Shown in pieces: positions 18,028 through 27,181 of a stretch of 64,000 bases of DNA. Position numbers and translations under genes: made by a program. The notes beneath the pieces were generated by a model that ran no database searches, was not told where the DNA came from, and saw nothing but the letters and a program-made list of their open reading frames with translations. Each line of letters begins with the position of its first letter. The first letter of the stretch is position 1. The stretch comes from Oligoflexia bacterium (GTDB taxonomy: Bacteria > Bdellovibrionota > Bdellovibrionia > Bdellovibrionales > Bdellovibrionaceae). The stretch is from the NCBI GenBank assembly GCA_016861345.1, contig BOLD01000012.1:33579-97578 (forward strand), read 5' to 3'.

Positions 18028-18551
18028 TTTTGAACTCGCTTCGGTTTTTGAATTGAGACTAAATCAATCATCAGACGAGCTGCCATTTTCTCACCCGGAA
18101 TCTCTCGAACCCGAACTTCGACCGGAGCCTTTAAATCAAGAGTCAACACCGAGGCCTGCCCCAAGCGATCGAACTCAAACTGCGAGCTTTGTATGAACTG
18201 AGCTTTTTTAAGCTTATCCTTCACCTCGTAATTTTCAAATTTCCAATGCAAGGCTTGATGGAAAGTGATGATCAGCTGATTTTGGTCTTTTCGATATTCA
18301 ATGTGATATGAGCCCGGCGCCCCCGAGAGACCTGAAAACTCTTTATCTCCGAAATCAAAAACAATCCGATCTACTCCTTGTCGAACAGAGGACTGGGCCC
18401 GAAGATTGAGCAGGCTTAAGTAGGCTCTGGAATCCCCCCCGACAATCACTCCATTCCCTGAAAGCTTTTGTAGCTCAAGGCTCTTTTTAGGAATAGCCCC
18501 CATGGAAAAAAGGGGTAGGCTAACAATAAGTAAGTAAAGGAAATACCTCAT
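18024..18551 (-). CDS. Exported AMIN-like domain protein
   Basis: 175 residues with a signal peptide (YFLYLLIVSLPLFSMGA). The mature part has the pattern of an AMIN-type domain: RAYLSLLNLRAQSSVRQGVDRIVFDF near the start, then two beta-rich halves ending ARLMIDLVS. AMIN domains bind peptidoglycan or partner secretins. It is translationally coupled to the barrel gene at 17260-18027, so the two may act together in the envelope. Domain assignment is tentative. Confidence 0.6.
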   Translation of the reverse strand: MRYFLYLLIVSLPLFSMGAIPKKSLELQKLSGNGVIVGGDSRAYLSLLNLRAQSSVRQGVDRIVFDFGDKEFSGLSGAPGSYHIEYRKDQNQLIITFHQALHWKFENYEVKDKLKKAQFIQSSQFEFDRLGQASVLTLDLKAPVEVRVREIPGEKMAARLMIDLVSIQKPKRVQK

Positions 18552-18713
18552 ATTCTCATTTCATCCCTGCCCTTTAAAAAAGGCAAGAAATGTCAGTTTT
18601 CGCCATCCTTTGACACCGGGTTTAGCCCCCTTCCCCTGTAAATTCGATCTGGACCCTGGCACAGATATTGGAAATAAACTGATTGGATTCATCCGTTTTT
18701 TGAGGAGTTAGCT

Positions 18714-19361
18714 ATGAAAAAGGTTTTATTTCCAAGCATCTTATCTCTGTTGATTGGCCTGGTCGCCTGCCAAAAGAAAGATGATACTAATAATGCCGTT
18801 GCCACAGCACAGCCTGCACCTGTGGCTGTGAATAATCAGACCTACGCAACAACTCCTCAACCCTGTAACGCTGGAAATACTTATCAAACAACTCAAAATG
18901 GCCAAGTTTATTACTACAGCTACACCAATACAGGCTTAGTTCAGACTCAAAATGGATGTAACAACTATAACAATTGGTACAATAACGGAAACTGGAATCA
19001 GCAATATAGCTATGGATCTTGGTATTGGCCAAATCAATGGCAGCCCCAAACAGGCTACTGCGGATGCCCGCTCGGCTACAACCCCGTATTCAGCCCCACC
19101 TATGGCGTCGCTTGTGCGCCCATTGCATATTTTAATTCCTATGTTGTTTATTATAATAACAACTGGTTCCAGGGAGCAGCTCAAAACACTCTTCCTTTGA
19201 ATACTCCCCAAACACAGTATGTTGGGCCAAGCACAACAAGCTCTTGCTACAACACTGCAGCACAGGGTTGCGATGTTCGATTGAACACCTGCCCAGCTGG
19301 AACTGTTTGTCAGCCTACAGGTGGCGGATCAACAATCGGCCTCTGCGTCAGAGCTCAATAA
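18714..19361 (+). CDS. Tyr/Asn/Gln-rich lipoprotein
   Basis: 215 residues with GAGGAG 6 bases before the ATG. MKKVLFPSILSLLIGLVAC is a lipoprotein signal with the lipobox at residue ~16-19. The mature protein is extremely rich in Asn, Tyr, Gln and Trp (NNYNNWYNNGNWNQQYS) with Cys pairs in the second half (YCGCPLG, CYNTAAQGCDVRLNTC, GTVCQPTGGG). This looks like a surface adhesive or structural protein. The upstream 162-bp gap (18552-18713) is a divergent promoter region in which no convincing promoter was picked out. Confidence 0.75.
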   Translation: MKKVLFPSILSLLIGLVACQKKDDTNNAVATAQPAPVAVNNQTYATTPQPCNAGNTYQTTQNGQVYYYSYTNTGLVQTQNGCNNYNNWYNNGNWNQQYSYGSWYWPNQWQPQTGYCGCPLGYNPVFSPTYGVACAPIAYFNSYVVYYNNNWFQGAAQNTLPLNTPQTQYVGPSTTSSCYNTAAQGCDVRLNTCPAGTVCQPTGGGSTIGLCVRAQ

Positions 19362-19391
19362 TATTTTTAGCCAAACGACAAGCCTTGTCAT

Positions 19392-19420
19392 AGAGGAAGA
19401 ATCTATATAGACCTTCCTCT
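19392..19420 (+). terminator. Hairpin between lipoprotein and M3 peptidase genes
   Basis: AGAGGAAG (19392-19399) and CTTCCTCT (19413-19420) form a perfect 8-bp stem with a 13-base loop followed by TTATGG. The T-run is short, so this is a weak terminator or a leader hairpin of the downstream gene. Confidence 0.4.
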
Positions 19421-19461
19421 TTATGGTACCCAAAATTGTAAACATTTTTGGAGTACACAAC

Positions 19462-21522
19462 ATGACAAATATATCTGAAAATCCCTTTGTTTCTTCTTAC
19501 AATCTCAATATGTATGGCACCCACGATGACGCCGTTTTTTTCCACCGGATTCAAACTCGCGATTACTTGCCAGCCTTAGATGAAGGCATCAGGCAAGCTC
19601 GCGAAAACATTGCTGCTATCAAGAAAAATCCAGCTCCACCGAACTTTGAAAACACGATTGTTGCCCTTGAGTCAGCCTCTGAGCTTCAAGAGCTGGTCAC
19701 TGGAGTTTATTTTAATCTTTTCTCCGCAGAAGCTTCTGCTGAGCACCAAGCACTTGCAAAAGATATTTCTCCGAAAAATGCGGCCTTTGCCAATGAGGTC
19801 AACCTTGATGCCGATCTCTTTGCCCGAGTTAAAGTTGTTTATGACAACATGGAAAAATCGAATCTCAACACTGAACAAAAAAGGTTAGTGGATAAATATT
19901 ATAAAATGTTTATCCGTAACGGAGCCCTGCTTTCTTCTGAGAAGAAAGACCAACTTCGAAAAATTGACCAAGAACTCAGTCTACTCTCTCCCAAATTTTC
20001 TGAGAATGTTCTCAATGCCACAAACGCTTTTGAAATGTGGATCACAGACGAAAAAGACCTCGCTGGGCTACCTGACAGTGCAAAAGAGGCCGCAGCCTTT
20101 GAAGCTGAACGTAAAGAAAAAAAAGGCCAATGGCTCTTCACTCTTCAAATCCCCAGCTATCTGCCCTTTATGCAGTATGCTGATAGCGCGGAGCTTCGTA
20201 AAAAAATGTGGATCGCCTATGGCTCAAAAGCCTACAAAGATCAATACGACAATCAAGAGATTATTAAAAAAACTGTGCAGCTGAAGCAAGACCGCGCAAA
20301 ACTTTTAGGCTTTGCGACCCACGCCGATTACGTTCTCGAAGAGCGAATGGCTGAGAAGCCTGCGACCGTTTGGGCTTTTTTAGAAAAACTGCTTGGGCCA
20401 TCAAAAAAAGCTGCTGAAAAAGATCTCGAGGAATTAAAAGAGTTTAAAAAATCGCTCTCGGGATCTTCTGATCTTAATCCCTGGGATGTGGCTTATTATT
20501 CAGAAAAACTGAAAGAAAAAAAGTTTCACTTTAACGAAGAAGAACTTCGCCCTTACTTTAAACTTGAAAATGTTGTTCAAGGTGCATTCGAACATGCTCG
20601 TAAACTCTACGGACTGACATTTAAAAAAATGACGGACATCCCCGTCTACCATCCCGATGTCACTGCCTATGAAATCCGCGAAGAAGGCACAAATAAGTTT
20701 ATGGGCTTATTCTACACGGACTTCTTCCCTCGAGAGACAAAAAAGGGTGGAGCTTGGATGACAACATATCGTGACCAAGGGCTTTGGATGAATGAAGTCC
20801 GAGGTCCCCACGTGAGCATTGTTTGCAACTTCACAAAGCCAACTCCAACAAAGCCGTCACTACTGACTTACGATGAAGTCACCACTCTCTTTCATGAATT
20901 TGGCCATGCTCTGCATGGAATGCTTTCGCAATGTACCTACCGCACACTTTCAGGAACAAATGTGTACTGGGATTTCGTGGAGCTTCCTTCACAGATCATG
21001 GAAAACTGGGTGAAAGAAAAAGAGGGTCTTGATCTATTCGCCAAACATTTTGAAACAAACGAACCCATTCCAGCAGATCTTGTTGAAAAAATTAAAAAGG
21101 CCAATCAATTTCAAGCGGGAATGGCAAGTCTTCGTCAACTGAACTTTGGCTTGATGGATATGACTTGGCATACGGCTGATGCATCAACGATTCAAGATGT
21201 GAATGCTTTTGAACTAAAAGCCACAGAAAGAACTCGTCTATTCCCTTACATTGAAGGTACAAACTCTTCATGCTCCTTCAGTCATATCTTTGCCGGAGGA
21301 TATTCTGCTGGATATTATTCTTACAAATGGGCTGAGGTTCTGGATGCAGATGCTTTCGAGTTTTTTAAAGAGAAGGGGCTGTTTAACAAAGAGGTTGCCA
21401 CTGCCTTTAAGAACAACATCCTTAGTCGCGGCGGAACTGAACATCCTATGGCCTTGTACAAAAAATTCCGCGGCCGTGAGCCAGATCCAAACGCTCTACT
21501 GAGAAGGGATGGATTGCTGTAA
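19462..21522 (+). CDS. M3-family zinc oligopeptidase (oligopeptidase A / dipeptidyl carboxypeptidase type)
   Basis: 686 residues from the ATG at 19462, preceded by GGAG with 8-base spacing; an upstream in-frame ATG at 19423 lacks a ribosome site. The zinc motif HEFGH is at residues 478-482 within TLFHEFGHALHGML, with the downstream Glu-containing segment (WDFVELPSQIMENW) expected for M3 enzymes. It degrades short peptides in the cytoplasm or periplasm; no signal peptide is seen, so cytoplasmic is more likely. The length fits the family. It overlaps nadK by one base (TAATG). Confidence 0.92.
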   Translation: MTNISENPFVSSYNLNMYGTHDDAVFFHRIQTRDYLPALDEGIRQARENIAAIKKNPAPPNFENTIVALESASELQELVTGVYFNLFSAEASAEHQALAKDISPKNAAFANEVNLDADLFARVKVVYDNMEKSNLNTEQKRLVDKYYKMFIRNGALLSSEKKDQLRKIDQELSLLSPKFSENVLNATNAFEMWITDEKDLAGLPDSAKEAAAFEAERKEKKGQWLFTLQIPSYLPFMQYADSAELRKKMWIAYGSKAYKDQYDNQEIIKKTVQLKQDRAKLLGFATHADYVLEERMAEKPATVWAFLEKLLGPSKKAAEKDLEELKEFKKSLSGSSDLNPWDVAYYSEKLKEKKFHFNEEELRPYFKLENVVQGAFEHARKLYGLTFKKMTDIPVYHPDVTAYEIREEGTNKFMGLFYTDFFPRETKKGGAWMTTYRDQGLWMNEVRGPHVSIVCNFTKPTPTKPSLLTYDEVTTLFHEFGHALHGMLSQCTYRTLSGTNVYWDFVELPSQIMENWVKEKEGLDLFAKHFETNEPIPADLVEKIKKANQFQAGMASLRQLNFGLMDMTWHTADASTIQDVNAFELKATERTRLFPYIEGTNSSCSFSHIFAGGYSAGYYSYKWAEVLDADAFEFFKEKGLFNKEVATAFKNNILSRGGTEHPMALYKKFRGREPDPNALLRRDGLL

Positions 21523-22400
21523 TGACCACAAAATCTTCTCAAAAAGATAAATGTTCGATCGCTATCGTCTACCGTGTGGGGACTCCTCAAGCTGTAACCC
21601 TTGCGAAGAACCTTGTCTCTTGGCTGAAAGAAAAGGGCTGCCAAGTTTTCACAGCTCCTGAACAGAAAAAACTTCCTGGAACCCGCGTGTGCACCTCTGC
21701 AGAACTGGGAAAAGTTTCTCTCACTGTTGTTCTAGGCGGGGATGGAACTTATCTTCGAGCCATTCGCCTGCACGCTGGTAGAAGCATCCCCATCATCGGA
21801 GTTAATCTTGGCTCTCTCGGATTTTTAACATCCATCCGAGCTGAGGACGCCTACAGAGCTATCGATGCTGCTCTTGCCAATAAAATGAAACTATCACCCC
21901 GAGCTTTGATCTCTGTTCAGCTTTACCGAAAAGGGAAAAAGAAAGTCGACCTATTGAGCTTAAATGATGTGGTGATTGAACGGGGCTCTCTCAGTCAATT
22001 GATTAATATCGCGATTTATCGAGATAAGAAATTTATTAGCGAAGTCAAAGCTGATGGAATCATCATCGCAAGCCCCACGGGGTCCACGGCATACAATCTT
22101 GCGGCCGGAGGGCCGATTCTTCATCCGGCCGTCCGAGCCCTTGTTGTGACTCCGATTGCTCCCCACAGTCTCACCAATCGGCCAATCATTATGCCTGACG
22201 AGGGTAAGCTTTCTTTTAAGCTGGTCGGAACTTTGCATAAGGCCCATTTCGTTGTGGATGGACAGAAAATTGCGGACATTACAAATGAAGATGAAATTGT
22301 TTTACATCGATGCCCGAATGACCACATCATGGTCAACGAGCCCGACTATAGCTATTTCCGTCTTCTGAGAGAGAAATTAAGATTTGGAGAACGAGCCTAA
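21522..22400 (+). CDS. nadK: NAD kinase
   Basis: 292 residues. Phosphorylates NAD to NADP. The GGDGTYLRA motif is at ~72-80, followed by GVNLGSLGFLT, LNDVVIERG and SPTGSTAYNLAAGGPI, the complete set of NAD kinase signatures. The start overlaps the stop of the peptidase gene by one base, and recN follows 15 bp later with AAAGGAG before its ATG, so peptidase-nadK-recN form an operon. The nadK-recN pairing is common in bacteria. Confidence 0.95.
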   Translation: MTTKSSQKDKCSIAIVYRVGTPQAVTLAKNLVSWLKEKGCQVFTAPEQKKLPGTRVCTSAELGKVSLTVVLGGDGTYLRAIRLHAGRSIPIIGVNLGSLGFLTSIRAEDAYRAIDAALANKMKLSPRALISVQLYRKGKKKVDLLSLNDVVIERGSLSQLINIAIYRDKKFISEVKADGIIIASPTGSTAYNLAAGGPILHPAVRALVVTPIAPHSLTNRPIIMPDEGKLSFKLVGTLHKAHFVVDGQKIADITNEDEIVLHRCPNDHIMVNEPDYSYFRLLREKLRFGERA

Positions 22401-22415
22401 TCAAAGGAGTATTGC

Positions 22416-24101
22416 ATGCTTTTAGAACTGAAAGTTTCTAACTTTGCGATTATTGAAAATCTGCACATTCAATTTCAAAAAGGTTTAAACATTCTGAGCG
22501 GCGAAACAGGAGCTGGAAAGTCCGTTCTTCTGAAAAGCCTTGCCCTACTCATGGGAGTCAAAGGATCAACAGAATCTATTCGCTCAGGCTGCACCCAAGC
22601 TGCCATTGAAGGATCTTTTGATATTTCAAAACGTCCAGATATTCAGAAAAAACTAGAAGACCTTGGAATTGAAACTGAGGATGGACTGCTTGTAGTTAAA
22701 AGGGTCATTGCCGAGGAAAAATCTCGCGTTTACCTTAATGGATCTCTCAGCACTCTGAATACTCTTCGAGATGTCGTTTCTCCACTAATTGAAGTCACAG
22801 GGGACGCGGCTCCGCTGATTGAAATGACCGGGCAATTCGAAAATAGAAATCTGATTTCTAAAGCCTATCACTTGGATTTACTTGATCATTACACAGGGAC
22901 ATGGGAACTGAGACACCAATACCAAGACAAGTATAACCAGTGGCAAGGTATTCTCAATGAGATTAAAAACTTTGAATCCAACACCCAAGATAAAGCCCAA
23001 AGATTAGATTTTTTGATTTATCAGCGAAATGAAATTTCAAATTTAGATCTGAACCCCGGCGAAGATGCTGATCTTGAAACAGAGATAAAAAAATTAAAAA
23101 ACAGTACTCGTCTTGGGACCTTTGTCGATTCAGCAGAAGAAATCTTATACGCAGACAGTGATTCGGCGACGAATAGATTAAAAATGATTATCCAAAAAGC
23201 TCATGAAATTTCATCAATTGATCCAACGATTGCCTCGAAAGTAGAGTCTCTAGAGCAAGCCCGCGTGGCAATTGAAGACTCAGTTTATGATCTGAGACAG
23301 TATGTTTCAAAAATTGAAACTGACCCTCAAAAACTTGAAAGTCTAGAAACAAAGCTGAGCCAGTTGCGAAAGCTACAGAAAAAATTTGGGCCGGACCTAT
23401 CAGACATCTTAAAGGCTCTTGTTGAAATTGAAACAGAAATCACTCAACTGCAAAACGCAGAGAAACACATTGACCAGCTTAAAAAGTCGGCCTCTAAATT
23501 AGAGAGCGAGTTAGTAAAACTTGCCAACGAAATGCACGCTCGACGCCAAAAAGGATCAACACTGCTGACAGATTCTGTCAATGCCGAGCTGGCAGATCTG
23601 AATATGAAGGGTGTGACCTTCTTTGTTTCTGTTACAAAATTGGATCATCTCAATATTGGTGGTCTCAGTGATGTTGAATTCATGAGCCAAACTTCAGCAA
23701 AAGATCCCAAACGACCACTGGCCAAATTTGCCAGTGGCGGAGAGCTCAGTCGAATTCTTTTATCTCTCAAAAGAGTCGTTGGATCTTCAAACCAACCCCG
23801 CACTTATCTCTTTGATGAAGTGGACACTGGGGTTTCAGGACCTACGGCTGAAAAAGTGGGAAAAAAACTAAAATCCATCGCCAAGGGGCAGCAAGTTATC
23901 TGTGTTACCCATCTTCCCCAGGTTGCGGCGCATGGTGATGCACATTTCTATATCCAGAAATCTCCCCAAGGTGACGGAGTCTCGATGGAAGTGACTGAGC
24001 TCAAACAAAAAGATCGCGTTAAGGAAATTGCTCGCCTGATCTCAGGAGAAAAAATTACGAAGACAAGCCTTGCTCACGCCGAAGAACTTCTTGGTATATA
24101 A
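22416..24101 (+). CDS. recN: DNA repair protein RecN
   Basis: 561 residues, the usual length. SMC-like ATPase for double-strand break repair. Walker A GETGAGKS is at residues 29-36 in the typical context ILSGETGAGKSVLLK. Two coiled-coil arms cover ~150-390. The C-terminal half carries the signature FASGGELSRILLSLK and Walker B TYLFDEVDTGVSG, then VTHLPQVAAHG. All catalytic motifs are intact. AAAGGAG precedes the ATG. Confidence 0.96.
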   Translation: MLLELKVSNFAIIENLHIQFQKGLNILSGETGAGKSVLLKSLALLMGVKGSTESIRSGCTQAAIEGSFDISKRPDIQKKLEDLGIETEDGLLVVKRVIAEEKSRVYLNGSLSTLNTLRDVVSPLIEVTGDAAPLIEMTGQFENRNLISKAYHLDLLDHYTGTWELRHQYQDKYNQWQGILNEIKNFESNTQDKAQRLDFLIYQRNEISNLDLNPGEDADLETEIKKLKNSTRLGTFVDSAEEILYADSDSATNRLKMIIQKAHEISSIDPTIASKVESLEQARVAIEDSVYDLRQYVSKIETDPQKLESLETKLSQLRKLQKKFGPDLSDILKALVEIETEITQLQNAEKHIDQLKKSASKLESELVKLANEMHARRQKGSTLLTDSVNAELADLNMKGVTFFVSVTKLDHLNIGGLSDVEFMSQTSAKDPKRPLAKFASGGELSRILLSLKRVVGSSNQPRTYLFDEVDTGVSGPTAEKVGKKLKSIAKGQQVICVTHLPQVAAHGDAHFYIQKSPQGDGVSMEVTELKQKDRVKEIARLISGEKITKTSLAHAEELLGI

Positions 24102-24122
24102 CATTCTCTCTCTCCAGACCTA

Positions 24123-24145
24123 GAGCGGGTTCAAATGACCTGCTC
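24123..24145 (+). terminator. Weak hairpin after recN
   Basis: GAGCGGGT (24123-24130) and ACCTGCTC (24138-24145) pair with one mismatch around a 7-base loop, followed by TTGCTCTCTTG. There is no clean T-run, so termination would be inefficient. Confidence 0.35.
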
Positions 24146-24194
24146 TTGCTCTCTTGAGTAATTTCTACGACTATCAGGAATGTCGGGGGGATAT

Positions 24195-24875
24195 ATGAAA
24201 TCATTGAAAATTTTTGGATTAATTGCTTCGTTACTTGTTGTTGGATCTTTTGCTCAAGCCAGAGGTGGCGGAGGGCACTCATTGCAATTTGGTTTAGGTC
24301 TCATGGCCGCCAACCAAGATGGACTAAATCAAATCATTGATGGACTTGGGGTTACTGGAACCAAAAATTTAACTTCAGGATACGAGATTACTTTTGATTA
24401 TGGCTACCGCTTTAGCTCATCAATGTTCGCACTCAAATTCCGTCCTTCATACTACACTAATAGCGCATCAGGTGGCGGTGCTGAGACAAAGCTAACTGGC
24501 TATACTTTCTTTCCAATGTTGCGTCTAATTCCTCTTGAAAATAGCTTTATGAAATTCTTCCTACAGGGCGGAGTGGGCTACGGAAGTCTTTCAGGTTCAT
24601 TGTCATACAACGGAGCAAGCGTTGACTTTGGCGGTGGTTCATTTGGTGGTATGGCCGGACTGGGTGCTGATTTCTGTTTCACCGACAGTCATTGCCTAAC
24701 AATCGAAGGAAACATCAGATACTTACCAATTCAAAGAAACCTTGTTTCTGCATCAACCGGAACAGTTTCTTCAAGACTGACCTACAGTGGAAACGAACTT
24801 GAGTATGACAACTCAGACGTTGCGACCACTCTTTCTGGTATTCAAGGTTTGATTGCTTACACGCTGAATTTCTAA
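24195..24875 (+). CDS. Small outer-membrane beta-barrel protein
   Basis: 226 residues from the ATG at 24195, which has GGGGGG upstream at about 4-8 bases; an in-frame ATG at 24180 lies before the ribosome site and is not used here. Signal peptide MKSLKIFGLIASLLVVGSFAQA, followed by Gly-rich RGGGGHSLQFGLGL. The remainder has the beat of an OmpA/OmpW-type eight-strand barrel (ITFDYGYRF, FFLQGGVGYGSL, GMAGLGADFCF) and ends in Phe (AYTLNF). The two Cys in DFCFTDSHCL could form a loop disulfide. Ligand unknown. Confidence 0.75.
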   Translation: MKSLKIFGLIASLLVVGSFAQARGGGGHSLQFGLGLMAANQDGLNQIIDGLGVTGTKNLTSGYEITFDYGYRFSSSMFALKFRPSYYTNSASGGGAETKLTGYTFFPMLRLIPLENSFMKFFLQGGVGYGSLSGSLSYNGASVDFGGGSFGGMAGLGADFCFTDSHCLTIEGNIRYLPIQRNLVSASTGTVSSRLTYSGNELEYDNSDVATTLSGIQGLIAYTLNF

Positions 24876-24898
24876 TTCAGATTATAAATTGAAATTTG

Positions 24899-24929
24899 AA
24901 AAGGGAGCCGTGCGCTCCCTTTTTTATTT
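24899..24929. terminator. Bidirectional rho-independent terminator
   Basis: AAAAGGGAGC (24899-24908) pairs with GCTCCCTTTT (24914-24923) around the loop CGTGC, with TTTTTTATTT on the plus strand. On the minus strand the hairpin starts directly after the lpxH stop codon (24924-24926) and is followed by TTTTCAAATTT, so it serves both convergent genes. Confidence 0.85.
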
Positions 24930-25667
24930 AAGGCCAACCCACTGTCCCTCGATCTCTGTTAGAAGATATGCGGCAGGATCAGTAAACCATGAACCCAAAT
25001 TGATCGAGTGAACGGTTTTACCAGAGGCTGTGAATTGCCAATCATCTCGCACGTGCATGTGTCCGCCAATCAGAAAATCAAAAGGTATTTGCCTGAAGGC
25101 CTCTTCTGAATACTGTCGGATCATTCTTTTGAGTTCTTGTTCTTTGTCGGATCTTTCTTTCGCACTAAAGTGGCGACTCGTCTGGCTGGCTTTTTTTCCA
25201 AACTCGTACATCCAAGCTGGTGGAGTGACCTGCGCCACAAGATTCATAATGGGATGACGAACAAATTTTCGGTACCGCTCATAGGCCTTATCGTCGGGAT
25301 TAATAAAATCCCCATGTTCACAGCGAACTACCCAGGGACCTAATTGAAAGTACTTGGGATCTACATAGACAGGAATCCCCATTCGTTCCTGCCAAAAACG
25401 GTCTATATGTAGATCGTGATTACCCTCAAAATAATAAATTTCAATACCCTTTTTCTTTAATTCAAGAATGGCATCAACAATGGGTTGAAACTTCTTGGCG
25501 TAAAAATCATGTCCACCAACCCAAAGATCAAAGATATCTCCTAATAAAAAAAGATGTGTAATCTCGTGCTCTCCATCGACCAAAGAATGCAAAAAGCGCA
25601 ACAGGATGTTCCCGTTGCGCTCATTGAGTGACTTCAGATGAAGATCAGAAAGAAACCAGGCTTTCAC
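24924..25667 (-). CDS. lpxH: UDP-2,3-diacylglucosamine diphosphatase (LpxH-type)
   Basis: 247 residues. Cleaves UDP-2,3-diacylglucosamine to lipid X in lipid A synthesis at the inner membrane. The calcineurin-like metal motifs are present: SDLHL (Asp8, His10), LLGDIFDLW, FEGNHD, and a HGD plus GGHMHVRDDW near the end. The ATG lies 3 bp after the ftsZ stop, so it is the last gene of ftsQ-ftsA-ftsZ-lpxH, ended by the terminator at 24899-24929. An LpxH assignment over related hydrolases (LpxG, YbbF-like) rests on motif spacing and the NLGSW end block. Confidence 0.85.
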   Translation of the reverse strand: MKAWFLSDLHLKSLNERNGNILLRFLHSLVDGEHEITHLFLLGDIFDLWVGGHDFYAKKFQPIVDAILELKKKGIEIYYFEGNHDLHIDRFWQERMGIPVYVDPKYFQLGPWVVRCEHGDFINPDDKAYERYRKFVRHPIMNLVAQVTPPAWMYEFGKKASQTSRHFSAKERSDKEQELKRMIRQYSEEAFRQIPFDFLIGGHMHVRDDWQFTASGKTVHSINLGSWFTDPAAYLLTEIEGQWVGLK

Positions 25668-25670
25668 ACC

Positions 25671-27173
25671 TTATTGTCTTTCTTGATTACCAAGTCCTTG
25701 TTTTTTTCGGATAAATGCAGGGACCTCAAGATTGTGTCCTGCAAAGGGAGAACTCAATACTTCTCGGGCCATTCGGCGAGCTTCTTCTAATGACTGCTCT
25801 GCATTTGCATCCACATTCATTGAAAGCTGCTCGGGTTGAGCCTGTTGGTGACGCTTCATCAACTCTTGGCTTTCGTTGAAAGCTTGAGCCTTGGCGATCA
25901 GCTTATCTCGAGCACTGAGCATACTGTCAGTCATATAAGCTGGAGCAATAGCTTGTGGTTGCTCTTGAGCAACAGATGCAGCAGGAACCGCTTGATATGC
26001 TGGAGGAACAGATTGAACCTCTGTTCTTGGCTGCATTGTAGGCTGCGCATATGTTGGCTGTGCCATCTGTGGAGCTTGAACTTCTACAGGGGGCATCTGT
26101 GGCATTTGCGCCATCTGAGGAATTGACGGTAATTGAATAGATGGCATCTGAACAGAGTTTGATGCCAAAATATCCTTCATACTTGAAACCGTATCAACAG
26201 CAGTCATCTTTTTATCTGGATCAGGGAATCCAGTTGCGATCACAGTGACACGGATTTCATCAGTCATTGACTCATCGATCACTGCACCGAAGATAATTTC
26301 AGCATCTTCATGAGCCGCTTGAGTGATCAATGTTGAAGCCTCATTCACTTCGTAAAGAGAAAGATCTGGTCCACCAGTAACGTTGATGATGATTCCAGTT
26401 GCTCCATCAATCTTAATGCTATCAAGAAGAGGAGAAGAAATCGCCATATTCGCAGCTTCAACAGCGCGGTTTTCACCACGAGCAAAGCCCGTTCCCATCA
26501 GAGCAAGACCCTTGTTCTGCATAACTGTGCGGATATCAGCGAAATCCAGGTTGATCAAACCACGGATGTTAATCAAATCCGAAATACCCTTAACTGCTTG
26601 AAGAAGAACTTCATCAGCCTTTCTAAAGGTATCGATCAAGGTCATCTTCTCGCCAGCAATATTGAGAAGTTTCTGGTTAGGGATGACGATCAAAGTATCT
26701 ACATTCTCTTTTAATTCATTTAAGCCAAGGTCTGCGTGCTTGCCTCGTTTTTTACCTTCGAAAACAAAGGGACGAGTCACAACACCAACAGTCAGAGCAC
26801 CCAATTCACGGGCAATTTTTGCGACGATTGGCGCTCCACCAGTACCAGTTCCGCCACCCATTCCTGCAGTGACAAAAACCATGTCTGATCCTTCAATTTT
26901 TTCTACGATTTCATTATAGGATTCAATAGCAGCTCGGCGTCCAACATCTGGATTCGCGCCAGCGCCAAGACCTTTTGTTAATTCGCGTCCGAGTTGAATT
27001 TTTCCCGGAGCTTTATTTGCATTCAAAGCCTGTCCGTCGGTATTCGCAACGATGAACTCAACTCCGACCATGCCAGAGTCGATCATGGTCGCAACGGCAT
27101 TACTTCCGCCACCGCCTACGCCCACAACCTTGATGTTTGCACCTATGTTGATATTTTCTTCGAGCTCAAACAT
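25671..27173 (-). CDS. ftsZ: Cell division GTPase FtsZ
   Basis: 500 residues, longer than the ~380-400 of many FtsZ proteins. Forms the Z ring. The tubulin signature GGGTGTG is at 106-112, T3 loop and [12 protein letters not shown]7 loop are present. The extra length is a C-terminal linker (~320-480) made of Pro/Gln/Met-rich repeats ([17 protein letters not shown]). The tail ends VPAFIRKKQ..., the conserved peptide that binds FtsA. AGGGGG precedes the ATG. It is co-linear with ftsA (8-bp gap) and lpxH. Confidence 0.97.
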   Translation of the reverse strand: MFELEENINIGANIKVVGVGGGGSNAVATMIDSGMVGVEFIVANTDGQALNANKAPGKIQLGRELTKGLGAGANPDVGRRAAIESYNEIVEKIEGSDMVFVTAGMGGGTGTGGAPIVAKIARELGALTVGVVTRPFVFEGKKRGKHADLGLNELKENVDTLIVIPNQKLLNIAGEKMTLIDTFRKADEVLLQAVKGISDLINIRGLINLDFADIRTVMQNKGLALMGTGFARGENRAVEAANMAISSPLLDSIKIDGATGIIINVTGGPDLSLYEVNEASTLITQAAHEDAEIIFGAVIDESMTDEIRVTVIATGFPDPDKKMTAVDTVSSMKDILASNSVQMPSIQLPSIPQMAQMPQMPPVEVQAPQMAQPTYAQPTMQPRTEVQSVPPAYQAVPAASVAQEQPQAIAPAYMTDSMLSARDKLIAKAQAFNESQELMKRHQQAQPEQLSMNVDANAEQSLEEARRMAREVLSSPFAGHNLEVPAFIRKKQGLGNQERQ

Positions 27174-27181
27174 GATTCCCC

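Noticed and set aside
24123..24145. tRNA T-arm-like sequence (GGTTCAAATGACC)
   Set aside because: The paired arms give a hairpin but the seven-base loop and the flanks do not fit a T-loop with a CCA-side acceptor stem, and no D or anticodon arms are found nearby.
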